Shown here: positions 1-6,677 of the stretch, in pieces
How the letters are laid out: the number at the start of each line of letters is the position of its first letter
Numbering within the stretch: the first letter of the stretch is position 1
Assembly: GCA_023486985.1 (NCBI GenBank)
Contig: JAMDEM010000138.1
Coordinates: forward strand, 1-11,030
Source: Bacillota bacterium
GTDB lineage: Bacteria > Vulcanimicrobiota > JAMDEM01
Direction of reading: 5' to 3'
DNA: 11,030 nt
Notes under the pieces: model-generated
Told to the model about the DNA's origin: nothing
The model's input: the letters and a program-made list of their open reading frames with translations, nothing else
The model's database searches: none
Translations under genes and position numbers: made by a program

Positions 1-25
1 AAGTATTGGAATCCTGAATGTTATA

Positions 26-448
26 ATGATAATCTGGCTTGTGATTCTTTGTATAATAACGCAGTTATTGGCGTATAGAAAAGGTGTTCATCTGGTGAAA
101 AGCCATCATTCTTATACTTATATCCGTGATGTGCTGATAAAAAAATACGCTCCCAGAGCGGCTTTAGTTCTTTTTCTGATTTCCGTGGGCATATGGATGT
201 TTATTTTCGTGAAGCCGCCGTGGGTCATGGCAATTCCTTTTAAATTTATCTTTCTTACGGCAAAAAAATATATTGCCAGTCCCGGAGACATGCCTGATTT
301 AAGAATGATATTTTATTACATAAATATGTTGATTACGGTTATTATTTCAGCTCTTGTCCTGATGATAGTAAGCAGTGTCCTTGTTTCGTCTGTGGCGAAG
401 ATATTCAGCAAAGCAAAAGTTTTCACCGGAATAATCCAGAGCAATTGA
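26..448 (+). CDS. Small multi-pass membrane protein, unknown function, possibly 5'-truncated
   Basis: I do not recognise this protein. Read from the ATG at 26 it has 140 residues with about three hydrophobic segments, near residues 1-17, 45-63 and 97-122. Basic stretches lie between them (YRKGVHLVKSHH and IKKYAPR after the first segment). This fits a small inner-membrane protein. The start is uncertain: the frame stays open upstream to base 2, the residues encoded there are also hydrophobic, and no well-spaced Shine-Dalgarno precedes 26. The window may therefore cut a longer gene. It ends about 95 bases before the small Cys-rich gene and on the same strand as the menaquinone genes, so co-transcription is possible but nothing ties it to their function. 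Confidence is good that it is coding, nil for function. Confidence 0.6.
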   Translation: MIIWLVILCIITQLLAYRKGVHLVKSHHSYTYIRDVLIKKYAPRAALVLFLISVGIWMFIFVKPPWVMAIPFKFIFLTAKKYIASPGDMPDLRMIFYYINMLITVIISALVLMIVSSVLVSSVAKIFSKAKVFTGIIQSN

Positions 449-542
449 AACAATCACAGGCAAGCAGGGTGTGTTCAAATAACGCACCTGTGCAGTGCGG
501 GTTTCAAGCCTTTGTGTTAACAAGACAGGCAGGTTTTGTTTT

Positions 543-743
543 ATGGTAATGGTTGAAAAATGCGCAGCTTGCCAGCACAGCGAAGAACGCGACCCGTGGC
601 AGGGAATAAGCTTTTTTGCAAAGCTTTCAATGTTTCTTCGCGGCAAGAAAAAGTGGACGCGCCATAATGTTGTCTGGTGCAAGCTGCAGAGGAAGGAAAA
701 AGACAAGGACGGACGATGCTGGGACTTTATGTTTAAGAAGTAA
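543..743 (+). CDS. Probable small Cys/Trp-rich protein (66 aa), unknown function
   Basis: This probable small gene fills the gap before mqnA. From the ATG at 543 it encodes 66 residues, with a GGCAGG ribosome-binding site at 528-533 placed 9 bases upstream; a second in-frame ATG lies at 549. It has four cysteines (C7, C10, C46, C59) as CxxC...C...C, four tryptophans (W19, W38, W45, W60) and a very basic middle (GKKKW, LQRKEKDKDGR). That composition suits a compact metal-binding or redox fold better than a chance frame. It ends 13 bases before the mqnA start, whose own SD follows directly, suggesting one transcript. The frame remains open upstream to a GTG at 495, but that start lacks a good SD. 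I do not recognise the family, and a role linked to menaquinone synthesis would be guesswork. Confidence 0.55.
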   Translation: MVMVEKCAACQHSEERDPWQGISFFAKLSMFLRGKKKWTRHNVVWCKLQRKEKDKDGRCWDFMFKK

Positions 744-747
744 CTCC

Positions 748-753
748 GGAGGA
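748..753 (+). promoter_or_regulatory. Shine-Dalgarno GGAGGA that sets the mqnA start
   Basis: GGAGGA lies 3 bases before the ATG at 757 (GGAGGACTCATG). It is the strongest ribosome-binding site in this part of the window. It favours 757 over the in-frame ATG at 616, which would overlap the small upstream gene and add a basic, non-homologous extension. Confidence 0.75.
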
Positions 754-756
754 CTC

Positions 757-1578
757 ATGGAAAAAGTAAGGCTGGGAAGGATTGATTATATCAATGTCCT
801 GCCCATTTATTTTCTTATAGAGAGAAATTCTGGCGATAAGAATTTAGAGCTTGTGAAGGAAAATCCAAGGGCTTTAAATGAACTTCTTTTCAGCGGAAGA
901 CTTGATATAAGCCCCATTTCCTCCATAGAATACGCCCGCCATCAGAATGATTACTTCCTGGTTAATGATCTGGCTTTAAGCGCTCTGGGTGCGGTAAGAA
1001 GCGTCCTTCTTTTTTCTCAGGAACCTCTTGAGAAGCTTCTTGAAAAGAAAGTGGCTGTAACCAGTTCAAGTGCGACATCCGGCGCTTTGTTAAGAATCAT
1101 ATTTAACCTCAGGTTCGGCAGGGATATTCATTTAACCAGGGGGATTTCTTCGACGGAAAGAGTGATGAAAGAATATCCAGCCGCTCTTTTAATCGGAGAT
1201 GAGGCTTTAAGAGTGAAGATGTCAAACGGACTTAAATGCTATGACCTTGGAGAGCTCTGGCATAAAATGACCGGAGAAAAAATGGTTTATGCCCTCTGGG
1301 CAGTGAGGAGACGTTCATACGCAAAAATTAAAGAACGGATTGAAAAGGTTGTCGAAGATTTAAGAAATTCAAGGGATTACGGAATAATTCATCCCGAGCT
1401 TATTGCAAAAGAAGCAAACAGAATCACCGGCTTTCCTGTGGATTTCCTTAAAAAGTATTTTACTTCGCTTGAATTTAATCTGGACGATAAAACAAAAAAA
1501 GGGCTTATTACTTTTTATAAATATGCTTCGGATTTAGGCATTTCTCCTCCATGCCGGGAATTAAAATTTATACAGTGA
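757..1578 (+). CDS. mqnA: Chorismate dehydratase MqnA (futalosine menaquinone pathway)
   Basis: MqnA removes water from chorismate to give 3-[(1-carboxyvinyl)oxy]benzoate, the committed step of the futalosine route to menaquinone. It is cytoplasmic with a periplasmic-binding-protein-like fold. From the ATG at 757 the product is 273 residues, a usual length for the family. Family features are visible: the N-terminal GRIDYINVLPIYF, then ENPRALNELLFSGRLDISPISSIEYARH, then GAVRSVLLFSQEP and VTSSSATSGALLRI, with YALWAVRR late in the protein. The reading frame extends upstream to 616, but those residues are not MqnA-like. The TGA at 1576-1578 overlaps the ATG of mqnC by one base, implying translational coupling. 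The paralogous MqnD is an alternative within the superfamily but fits the N-terminal motif less well. Confidence 0.93.
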   Translation: MEKVRLGRIDYINVLPIYFLIERNSGDKNLELVKENPRALNELLFSGRLDISPISSIEYARHQNDYFLVNDLALSALGAVRSVLLFSQEPLEKLLEKKVAVTSSSATSGALLRIIFNLRFGRDIHLTRGISSTERVMKEYPAALLIGDEALRVKMSNGLKCYDLGELWHKMTGEKMVYALWAVRRRSYAKIKERIEKVVEDLRNSRDYGIIHPELIAKEANRITGFPVDFLKKYFTSLEFNLDDKTKKGLITFYKYASDLGISPPCRELKFIQ

Positions 1579-2669
1579 TGAAAATGAAAGATAAAGCAAA
1601 AGCAATTGAAGAAATTCTTTACACGGCAGGGTCAGGGGAGCGGCTGGATGTTTATCAGGGCGCTCTTCTTTTTGACGCTCCTCTTTTATATCTGGGCGCG
1701 CTTGCCGATGCCGTCAGGCAAAGGCTTCATCCCCTTAACACCGTGACATTTGTAAAAGACAGAAATATTTCATATACCAATATTTGTGTCTGCGGCTGTA
1801 AATTCTGCGCTTTTTTTAAAGCCCCGGGAGCAAACAATTCGTACCTCATGCCGCGGGAGGAGATTTTTAAAAAAATTGAAGAACTGGTGCTTATTGGCGG
1901 AACGCAGGTGATGATTCAGGGAGGCTTGCATCCTGATTTAACTATTGAATATTTTGAAGAACTTTTCAGGGAAATAAAGAAAAGGTTTCCCGTATATATC
2001 CACTCTCTTTCAGCTCCGGAGATAGACCATATTGCCGGAAATTCCGGTCTTTCAATTGAGGAGACTCTTAAAAGGCTTGCTTCAGCGGGCCTTGATTCAC
2101 TGCCCGGGGGCGGAGCGGAAATTCTTGTCGATGAAGTGAAGAAAAGAGTAAGCCCCAAAAAGCTGTGCGCCGGAAAATGGTTTGAAGTAATGGAGACAGC
2201 CCACCGCCTTGGAATGAAATCAACTGCCACAATGGTCTTCGGCCTGGGTGAATCTTATGAGGACCGGGTAAGGCATATGGTATTAATCAGGGAGCTCCAG
2301 GATAAAAGCGGGGGATTCCGGGCATTTATTCCCTGGAGTTTTTCCCCGGGAAATACAAAGCTTAAGGAGTTTGAAATTCCCGGCGGGATTGATTATTTAA
2401 AGACCCTGGCGATTTCAAGGATTATCCTTGACAACATATCCCATATTCACAGCGGATGGGTAACGGAAGGGAAAAAACTTGCACAGGTTGCCCTTTCATT
2501 TGGAGCCGATGATATAGGCGGTATAATGATGGAAGAGAGAGTTTTAAAGTCCACAGGCATTGTCTATGAAATGTTTGAAGAAGATATATTAAGGCTGATA
2601 AAAGGAGCAGGCAGAGTGCCTGCATTAAGGGATACGGAGTATAATATTCTAAAAGTGTATGATAGTTGA
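1578..2669 (+). CDS. mqnC: Cyclic dehypoxanthine futalosine synthase MqnC (radical SAM)
   Basis: MqnC is a radical S-adenosylmethionine enzyme that cyclises dehypoxanthine futalosine to the spiro cyclic intermediate later cleaved by MqnD. The 4Fe-4S motif CxxxCxxC is C70, C74, C77 (NICVCGCKFCAFF), with an extra cysteine at 72. Further family signatures are GGTQVMIQGGLHPD, AGLDSLPGGGAEILVDEVKKRVSP, STATMVFGLGESYEDRVRH and GGFRAFIPWSFSPGNT. The PGGGAEI block and the QGGLHPD segment separate it from the related aminofutalosine synthase MqnE. I chose the ATG at 1578, overlapping the mqnA stop, giving 363 residues; an ATG at 1584 is nearly as good, and the one at 1551 lies inside mqnA. MqnA and MqnC steps are not adjacent in the pathway, so MqnE and MqnB must be encoded elsewhere. 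Confidence 0.93.
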   Translation: MKMKDKAKAIEEILYTAGSGERLDVYQGALLFDAPLLYLGALADAVRQRLHPLNTVTFVKDRNISYTNICVCGCKFCAFFKAPGANNSYLMPREEIFKKIEELVLIGGTQVMIQGGLHPDLTIEYFEELFREIKKRFPVYIHSLSAPEIDHIAGNSGLSIEETLKRLASAGLDSLPGGGAEILVDEVKKRVSPKKLCAGKWFEVMETAHRLGMKSTATMVFGLGESYEDRVRHMVLIRELQDKSGGFRAFIPWSFSPGNTKLKEFEIPGGIDYLKTLAISRIILDNISHIHSGWVTEGKKLAQVALSFGADDIGGIMMEERVLKSTGIVYEMFEEDILRLIKGAGRVPALRDTEYNILKVYDS

Positions 2670-2672
2670 AGG
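2668..2672 (+). promoter_or_regulatory. Shine-Dalgarno GAAGG that favours the menG start at 2680
   Basis: GAAGG straddles the mqnC stop codon and sits 7 bases before the ATG at 2680. The alternative in-frame ATG at 2659 has no SD and would add seven residues overlapping mqnC. Confidence 0.6.
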
Positions 2673-2679
2673 TTCTTTA

Positions 2680-3387
2680 ATGGAAAATATCAGCAAAGAA
2701 AAAGAATATGTAAAAGAGCTTTTTTCCGCCATAACTCCCGCGTATGACCTTTTGAACACAATTCTTTCAATGGGGCTGGATAAAAAATGGCGCAGGTTTG
2801 TTATTGATTCAAGCGGCATCAGTGAAAAAAGCATGGTTCTTGACCTTTGTACCGGCACCGGAGAATTGGCTGCCGGATTTGCCGGTAAAATAGGTTCAGG
2901 CGGTATGGTGGTTGGAATGGATTTCTGTCCCGGGATGATTGGGAAGGCGAAGTTAAAATTTCCTCAGAAGGAGTATCCCTCATTATCTTTTGTCGAAGGG
3001 GATGTGTATTCCATACCGTATCCGGATAATTATTTTGACTGCATAACGGCGGCTTTCGGCGTAAGAAATCTTGAGGATCCCGGCAAGGCTTTTGTTGAGA
3101 TTAGACGTGCGGCAAAGCCCGGCGGAAGGATTATAATACTTGAACTTACCAGGCCGGCAAATCCTCTTCTTAAAGCTCTTTATTTTCCGTATCTTAATGT
3201 TTTTCTTCCCCTTCTGGGCGGTTTGGTATCGGGAAGCTTCGGTGCTTACAGATACCTTGCCCGGACGATTTCTGACTTCCTTTCTCCAGAAGAAGTAAAA
3301 GGACTTATGGAAGGTGCAGGCTTGAAAAAAATAAAAATAATTCCCTTATCAGGAGGAATTGCCACGGTCCATATAGGAATTAAATAG
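2680..3387 (+). CDS. menG: Demethylmenaquinone methyltransferase MenG/UbiE
   Basis: This SAM-dependent C-methyltransferase methylates demethylmenaquinone, the last step of menaquinone synthesis. The 235-residue product matches the usual 230-250 of the UbiE/COQ5 family. It shows the family N-terminus (FSAITPAYDLLNTILSMGLDKKWR, residues 15-38) and SAM motif I VLDLCTGTGELA (53-64). Next come the acidic-loop region GMDFCPGMI, the ITAAFGVRNLEDPGKAF block and KPGGRIIILELTRP. The C-terminal PLSGGIATVHIGIK is also typical. It follows mqnC by ten bases, which argues for the menaquinone rather than the ubiquinone substrate. The deacetylase gene begins one base after its stop, so the block is probably one operon. 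Confidence 0.93.
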   Translation: MENISKEKEYVKELFSAITPAYDLLNTILSMGLDKKWRRFVIDSSGISEKSMVLDLCTGTGELAAGFAGKIGSGGMVVGMDFCPGMIGKAKLKFPQKEYPSLSFVEGDVYSIPYPDNYFDCITAAFGVRNLEDPGKAFVEIRRAAKPGGRIIILELTRPANPLLKALYFPYLNVFLPLLGGLVSGSFGAYRYLARTISDFLSPEEVKGLMEGAGLKKIKIIPLSGGIATVHIGIK

Positions 3388-3388
3388 T

Positions 3389-4138
3389 ATGAAAAAGATA
3401 ATTATACATGCAGATGACTTTAATCTTTCACCCGGTGTAAGCAATGGGATAATAAAGGCTTTCCAGGAAGGGATAGTAAAGAGCACCTCTGTTATGGTGA
3501 ATTTGGAGGGTTTTGAAAATTCAGTCAGGCTTTTAAAGCAAAATCCCGGTCTTGACGCCGGCATTCATATAAACATTACGGTAGGGCGTCCTGTTTTAAA
3601 CTGCCGCGATGTCCCGACACTTTGCACCGATGAGGAAATATTTCAGCGTGGAGTTGAAAAGCTTCTTACATCGGCAAATATGTCCGACATTCAAAAAGAA
3701 GCTGAAGCCCAGATTGCCCTGGCAAAGTCAGCCGGATTAAAGCTTACTCATATAGACAGCCATCATTATCTTCATGATTATGACGAAGTTACGGGAATTT
3801 TTTCCAGGATTGCTGAAAAAGAAGGTTTGTGCCTGCGCGCCACCTCGGAGGATATGAAAAAATCAATCAGGCGGTTCAAGGTTAAGACGCCTGATTTCTT
3901 TTTTGGGGAGTTTTTTCAGGAAAATTCCAAATTTGAGACTCTCGAATGGATTTTTGAAACGGCTGCTGAATCTGTTAACGAAGTATGCTGTCATCCGGGC
4001 CTGGTTGATGAGCGTTTAAGAAATATAAGTTCCTATGTGGAGCGCAGGGAGGAGGAGCTGGCTATTCTTACTTCGCCTGAAGTGAAGGAACTTGTTAAAA
4101 GTTCTGGAATAGCTCTTATCAGCTACCGGGATTTATAA
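3389..4138 (+). CDS. YdjC/HpnK-family carbohydrate deacetylase
   Basis: This YdjC-type metal-dependent deacetylase has 249 residues, typical for the family. Members include ChbG, which deacetylates chito-oligosaccharides, and HpnK of hopanoid clusters. Likely metal ligands are D10 in HADDF, H60 in DAGIHINIT, and H125 in THIDSHHYLH. The C-terminal CCHPGLVDERL (H202) and SYVERREEELAILTSPEVKEL segments are characteristic. Start: the ATG at 3389 follows the menG stop by one base, with AGGA about 10 bases upstream. The substrate is not evident. An N-acetylated sugar is implied by the family, and the next gene downstream, anmK, acts on a cell-wall amino sugar, so a peptidoglycan or envelope glycan substrate is possible. 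No hopanoid genes are present, so I withhold the hpnK name. Confidence 0.88.
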   Translation: MKKIIIHADDFNLSPGVSNGIIKAFQEGIVKSTSVMVNLEGFENSVRLLKQNPGLDAGIHINITVGRPVLNCRDVPTLCTDEEIFQRGVEKLLTSANMSDIQKEAEAQIALAKSAGLKLTHIDSHHYLHDYDEVTGIFSRIAEKEGLCLRATSEDMKKSIRRFKVKTPDFFFGEFFQENSKFETLEWIFETAAESVNEVCCHPGLVDERLRNISSYVERREEELAILTSPEVKELVKSSGIALISYRDL

Positions 4139-4152
4139 GCAAAGCTTGTTTT
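4135..4152 (+). repeat. 18-bp direct repeat, copy 1
   Basis: ATAAGCAAAGCTTGTTTT occurs here and again, identically, at 4200-4217. This copy overlaps the stop codon of the deacetylase gene. Each copy contains AAGCTT, and this one carries a weak GCAAA/TTTGC stem (4139-4154). Confidence 0.8.
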
Positions 4153-4199
4153 GCGGGCAGGACACTCCGCAGCAAAGCTGCAGAGTCTTCTATCGCAAA

Positions 4200-4217
4200 A
4201 TAAGCAAAGCTTGTTTT
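4200..4217 (+). repeat. 18-bp direct repeat, copy 2
   Basis: Identical to 4135-4152, 65 bases downstream. The purpose is unknown; it may be part of a dispersed intergenic repeat family. Confidence 0.8.
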
Positions 4218-4263
4218 CTCACGTTATTTCATAGGCGTGCATTATATCTTCCGCTTCGCTATC

Positions 4264-4282
4264 GTCAAGCTATTTGCTTGAC
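4264..4282 (+). repeat. Perfect 7-bp hairpin
   Basis: GTCAAGC and GCTTGAC flank a TATTT loop. No T-run follows, so it is not a standard intrinsic terminator. Confidence 0.6.
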
Positions 4283-4299
4283 TAACATTGCGGAGATCA

Positions 4300-4357
4300 G
4301 GGTTTTATAGAAACTTCTAAACTCACATTCGTTCGTAAAGAAGTTTCAGAAAAACCC
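4300..4357 (+). repeat. Long imperfect inverted repeat (19-bp arms, 20-base loop)
   Basis: The arms at 4300-4318 and 4339-4357 match at 16 of 19 positions. They begin with GGGTTTT / AAAACCC and include a perfect inner GAAACTTCT / AGAAGTTTC stem. In either orientation the outer part places T-rich bases in the stem rather than after it, so it is more like a folded repeat element than a simple terminator. Confidence 0.6.
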
Positions 4358-4375
4358 GTGCTCTTGCTGCGCAAG

Positions 4376-4430
4376 CCCTTCCTATTCGGTCGGGACGCAC
4401 CCTGTGATTGTAATAGTTCGAAAATAAACA
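4376..4430 (-). repeat. Left copy of a 55-bp inverted repeat pair
   Basis: The reverse complement of this stretch matches 8269-8323 at about 51 of 55 positions, including an uninterrupted core TCACAGGGTGCGTCCCGACC that continues into GAATAG. It lies just upstream of anmK, while the partner lies between the zinc-knuckle gene and trpC. Both copies are intergenic, which suits a REP/MITE-like family or a recombination site. The family is not one I recognise. Confidence 0.85.
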
Positions 4431-4449
4431 GCAAAAGGAAAGATAAGAA

Positions 4450-5640
4450 ATGACAGAACTTAACCCTATCATTTCATATGTCAGCAAAAAAGACCGCCTG
4501 GTGGCGGGGTTGATGTCAGGCACGTCTGCTGACGGAGTAGACCTTGCCATAACGCAAATCTCGGGCAACGGCCTGGATATGAAAACAAAGGTGCTTCATT
4601 ATCAGTTCTTTCCTTATGCCCAGAAATTAAAAGAGGAAATTCTCGGACTTTCCTGCAGCAATAACTCAGCTCTCTCCATGATTTCCCCGCTTAATTTTTA
4701 TCTCGGTGAAATATTTGCCGAAGCGGTGATAAGCGGCTGTAAGTCGGCGCAGATAAATGTATCAAAGCTTGATTTAATTGCTTCCCATGGGCAGACAGTC
4801 TATCATAATCCGGAAGGAAGCAAGATTCTTGGGAAAAATATACCCTCCACTATTCAGATAGGCGAGTCTTCAGTCATAGCCTCAAAAACAGGGGTTATGA
4901 CAGTTTCAGACTTCAGGCCCGCCGATATGGCGGCAGGGGGGCAGGGTGCGCCTCTGGTGCCATATGCCGATTTTATTCTTTACCGTGATTTATCAAGGTC
5001 AAGGCTTTCTTTAAATATAGGAGGCATAAGCAACATTACCTACATACCGGCTGCTGCGTCAATGTCCGAGGTTATTGCTTTTGACTGCGGTCCCGGCAAT
5101 ATGGTTATAGATTATATGGCTGGTAAATTTTCCCGCGGAAAAAAATCAATTGATGAAGACGGCAAAAGGGCTTCTTCGGGAAAGATTCAAAAGGATATTT
5201 TAAAGACCCTTATAAAACATCCATTTATTAAAAAGAAGCCGCCAAAATCAACCGGACGTGAAGAATTCGGCGAAGAGTTTGCCGGGAATATTTTAAAAAG
5301 ATATAAAAAAGCAAAGCCTGATGATATGATGGCAACGGTTACAGCCTTTACAGCTGAGGCAATTGCCGGCAATATCAAAAGTTTTATACCTGCCTTGCCG
5401 CATGACATAATTTTAGGCGGCGGCGGAGCTCCGGCATTTATTTTGCTCAATCTACTCAAGGAAAAGATTGAGGGTGTTAAATTCCTAACTTCTGATGATT
5501 TCGGTATACCGCTTAAAGCAAAAGAAGCACTTTCTTTCGCAATTCTTGGTAATGAAACTGTCTTTGGCTATCCTTCTAATGTTCCTTCGGCAACCGGCGC
5601 CTCAAGAAATGCGGTGCTTGGCAAGATTACTCTTCCATAA
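4450..5640 (+). CDS. anmK: Anhydro-N-acetylmuramic acid kinase AnmK
   Basis: AnmK uses ATP and water to open and phosphorylate 1,6-anhydro-MurNAc, yielding MurNAc-6-phosphate in peptidoglycan recycling; it is cytoplasmic. The 396-residue product is near the usual 370-390. Signatures are GLMSGTSADGVD (20-31), SHGQTVYHNP, TIQIGESSVIASKTGVMTVSDFRPADMAAGGQGAPLVP (given by the family as the substrate region), LNIGGISNITYIP, FDCGPGNMVIDYM and ILGGGGAPAF near the C-terminus. The ATG at 4450 has AAGGA about 10 bases upstream. It stands at the head of a run with trpD (9-base gap). Its partner enzymes, such as the MurQ etherase, NagZ and AmpD, are not in this window. Confidence 0.95.
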   Translation: MTELNPIISYVSKKDRLVAGLMSGTSADGVDLAITQISGNGLDMKTKVLHYQFFPYAQKLKEEILGLSCSNNSALSMISPLNFYLGEIFAEAVISGCKSAQINVSKLDLIASHGQTVYHNPEGSKILGKNIPSTIQIGESSVIASKTGVMTVSDFRPADMAAGGQGAPLVPYADFILYRDLSRSRLSLNIGGISNITYIPAAASMSEVIAFDCGPGNMVIDYMAGKFSRGKKSIDEDGKRASSGKIQKDILKTLIKHPFIKKKPPKSTGREEFGEEFAGNILKRYKKAKPDDMMATVTAFTAEAIAGNIKSFIPALPHDIILGGGGAPAFILLNLLKEKIEGVKFLTSDDFGIPLKAKEALSFAILGNETVFGYPSNVPSATGASRNAVLGKITLP

Positions 5641-5649
5641 AGTAAAGCC

Positions 5650-6657
5650 ATGATTCAGCACGCCGTCAAGAAATTACTGGAGCATGAAAACTTAAGCGAA
5701 GCAGAAGCCTTTCAGGTAATGGAAGAGATAATGCGTGGGGAAACCTTGGAAATTCAGATGACGGCTTTCCTTATTGCTTTGAGGATGAAGGGTGAAACTG
5801 CAGCTGAAATTGCCGGATGTGCAAAAGCAATGCGGGCTGAGTCCGTAAAAGTAAACGTTAAGAAAGACAATCTCGTTGATACCTGCGGAACCGGTGGCGA
5901 CTGCGCTCACACTTTTAATATCTCCACTCTCTCTGCACTGGTAGCGGCCGGCGCAGGAGTAAGGGTGGCAAAGCACGGCAACCGCTCTGTTTCTTCAAAA
6001 TGCGGAAGTGCGGATCTCCTGCAGGCTCTGGGAGTTGAAATAAGCCCTGAGCTTCTTTATGTGGAAAGAGCAATTGAAGAAATAGGCATAGGGTTTTTAT
6101 TCGCGCCCCATTTTCATCCTGCCATGAAGCACTGCATGGGCGTAAGAAAAGAACTGGGTGTAAGGACTATTTTTAACATTCTTGGGCCCCTTACAAATCC
6201 CGCCGGCGCAAACGCACAGATTATGGGTGTTTATGACCCTGAACTTTGTCCCAAGCTGGCTGAAGTTCTCGGGGTTCTTGGAGTAAGAAGAGCAATGGTA
6301 TTTAACGGCGACGGGCTGGACGAGCTTACTACCACCGGGATTAATCATGTTTCAGAATTAAAAGATGGAGCGGTAAAGAGTTATGAGCTTTCAATTGAGG
6401 AGCTTGGAATTTCTCCTGCCCGGAGAAAGAGTCTTGAAGGCGGCTCAATTGATGATAATGTCAAAATTGCCAGGTCCGTATTGAAAGGGGAAAAAGGTGC
6501 CCGCAGGGATGTGGTTCTTTTAAATTCAGCCGCAGCTCTGGTCGTTGGCGGCGCTGCATCAGATATGAAGGACGGAATCAAGGAGGCTGCTCATTCAATT
6601 GACTCAGGGCTGGCATGGGAGAAACTTGAGAAATTGATTGAGTATTCAAGAAAATAA
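5650..6657 (+). CDS. trpD: Anthranilate phosphoribosyltransferase TrpD
   Basis: TrpD transfers the phosphoribosyl group of PRPP to anthranilate in tryptophan synthesis. The 335-residue length is standard. The PRPP/Mg motif is DTCGTGGD (77-84), followed by the NIST segment (90-93), AKHGNRSVSSKCGSADLLQALG (KHGN at 108-111) and GVRTIFNILGPLTNPA. The second metal site matches the GDGLDEL segment. KHGNRSVSS carries Ser where Ala is commoner, a minor change. The SD is weak (TAAAG) and the gene starts 9 bases after the anmK stop, so translation may depend on coupling. It is separated from trpC by two unrelated genes. Thymidine phosphorylase-like relatives share the fold but lack the DTCGTGGD/KHGN combination. 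Confidence 0.95.
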   Translation: MIQHAVKKLLEHENLSEAEAFQVMEEIMRGETLEIQMTAFLIALRMKGETAAEIAGCAKAMRAESVKVNVKKDNLVDTCGTGGDCAHTFNISTLSALVAAGAGVRVAKHGNRSVSSKCGSADLLQALGVEISPELLYVERAIEEIGIGFLFAPHFHPAMKHCMGVRKELGVRTIFNILGPLTNPAGANAQIMGVYDPELCPKLAEVLGVLGVRRAMVFNGDGLDELTTTGINHVSELKDGAVKSYELSIEELGISPARRKSLEGGSIDDNVKIARSVLKGEKGARRDVVLLNSAAALVVGGAASDMKDGIKEAAHSIDSGLAWEKLEKLIEYSRK

Positions 6658-6677
6658 AAGGAAAATATTGAATAGAT

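Larger units (their letters stand above)
4139..4449. other. 311-bp non-coding region rich in hairpins and repeats
   Basis: There is no credible gene here; the antisense frame that spans part of it runs into anmK and has no family features. The region holds, in order: the paired 18-bp direct repeats; an imperfect hairpin GCAGC-AAA-GCTGC with flanking pairing (about 4161-4187); a perfect 7-bp hairpin at 4264-4282; a 19-bp imperfect hairpin at 4300-4357; a CTTGC/GCAAG palindrome near 4363-4375; and the left copy of the 55-bp inverted repeat at 4376-4430. CTCCGCA (4165-4171) and TGCGGAG (4289-4295) could also pair across the interior. It separates the menaquinone/deacetylase block from anmK. It may include a terminator and the anmK promoter, but I see no convincing -35/-10 pair. 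Confidence 0.7.

Noticed and set aside
455..492. Terminator after the first gene (CACAGG / CCTGTG inverted repeat)
   Set aside because: It is a six-base stem with a long loop and no T-run, within the range of chance.
347..706. Minus-strand 119-residue frame
   Set aside because: It lies antisense to the membrane-protein gene and the small Cys-rich gene. It has no recognisable motif and no good ribosome-binding site.
616..756. N-terminal extension of mqnA starting at ATG 616
   Set aside because: The extra residues are not MqnA-like and overlap the small Cys-rich gene in another frame. The ATG at 757 has a strong GGAGGA site and begins exactly at the family's usual N-terminus.
1551..1577. mqnC start at ATG 1551
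   Set aside because: It lies inside mqnA and adds nine residues without family support. The overlapping stop/start at 1576-1580 is the usual coupled arrangement.
4135..4217. CRISPR-like repeats
   Set aside because: There are only two 18-bp copies with one 47-base interval, no further units and no cas genes.
4323..4568. Minus-strand frame across the hairpin region and the start of anmK
   Set aside because: It overlaps the conserved anmK N-terminus and runs through repeat sequence, and no protein family is evident.
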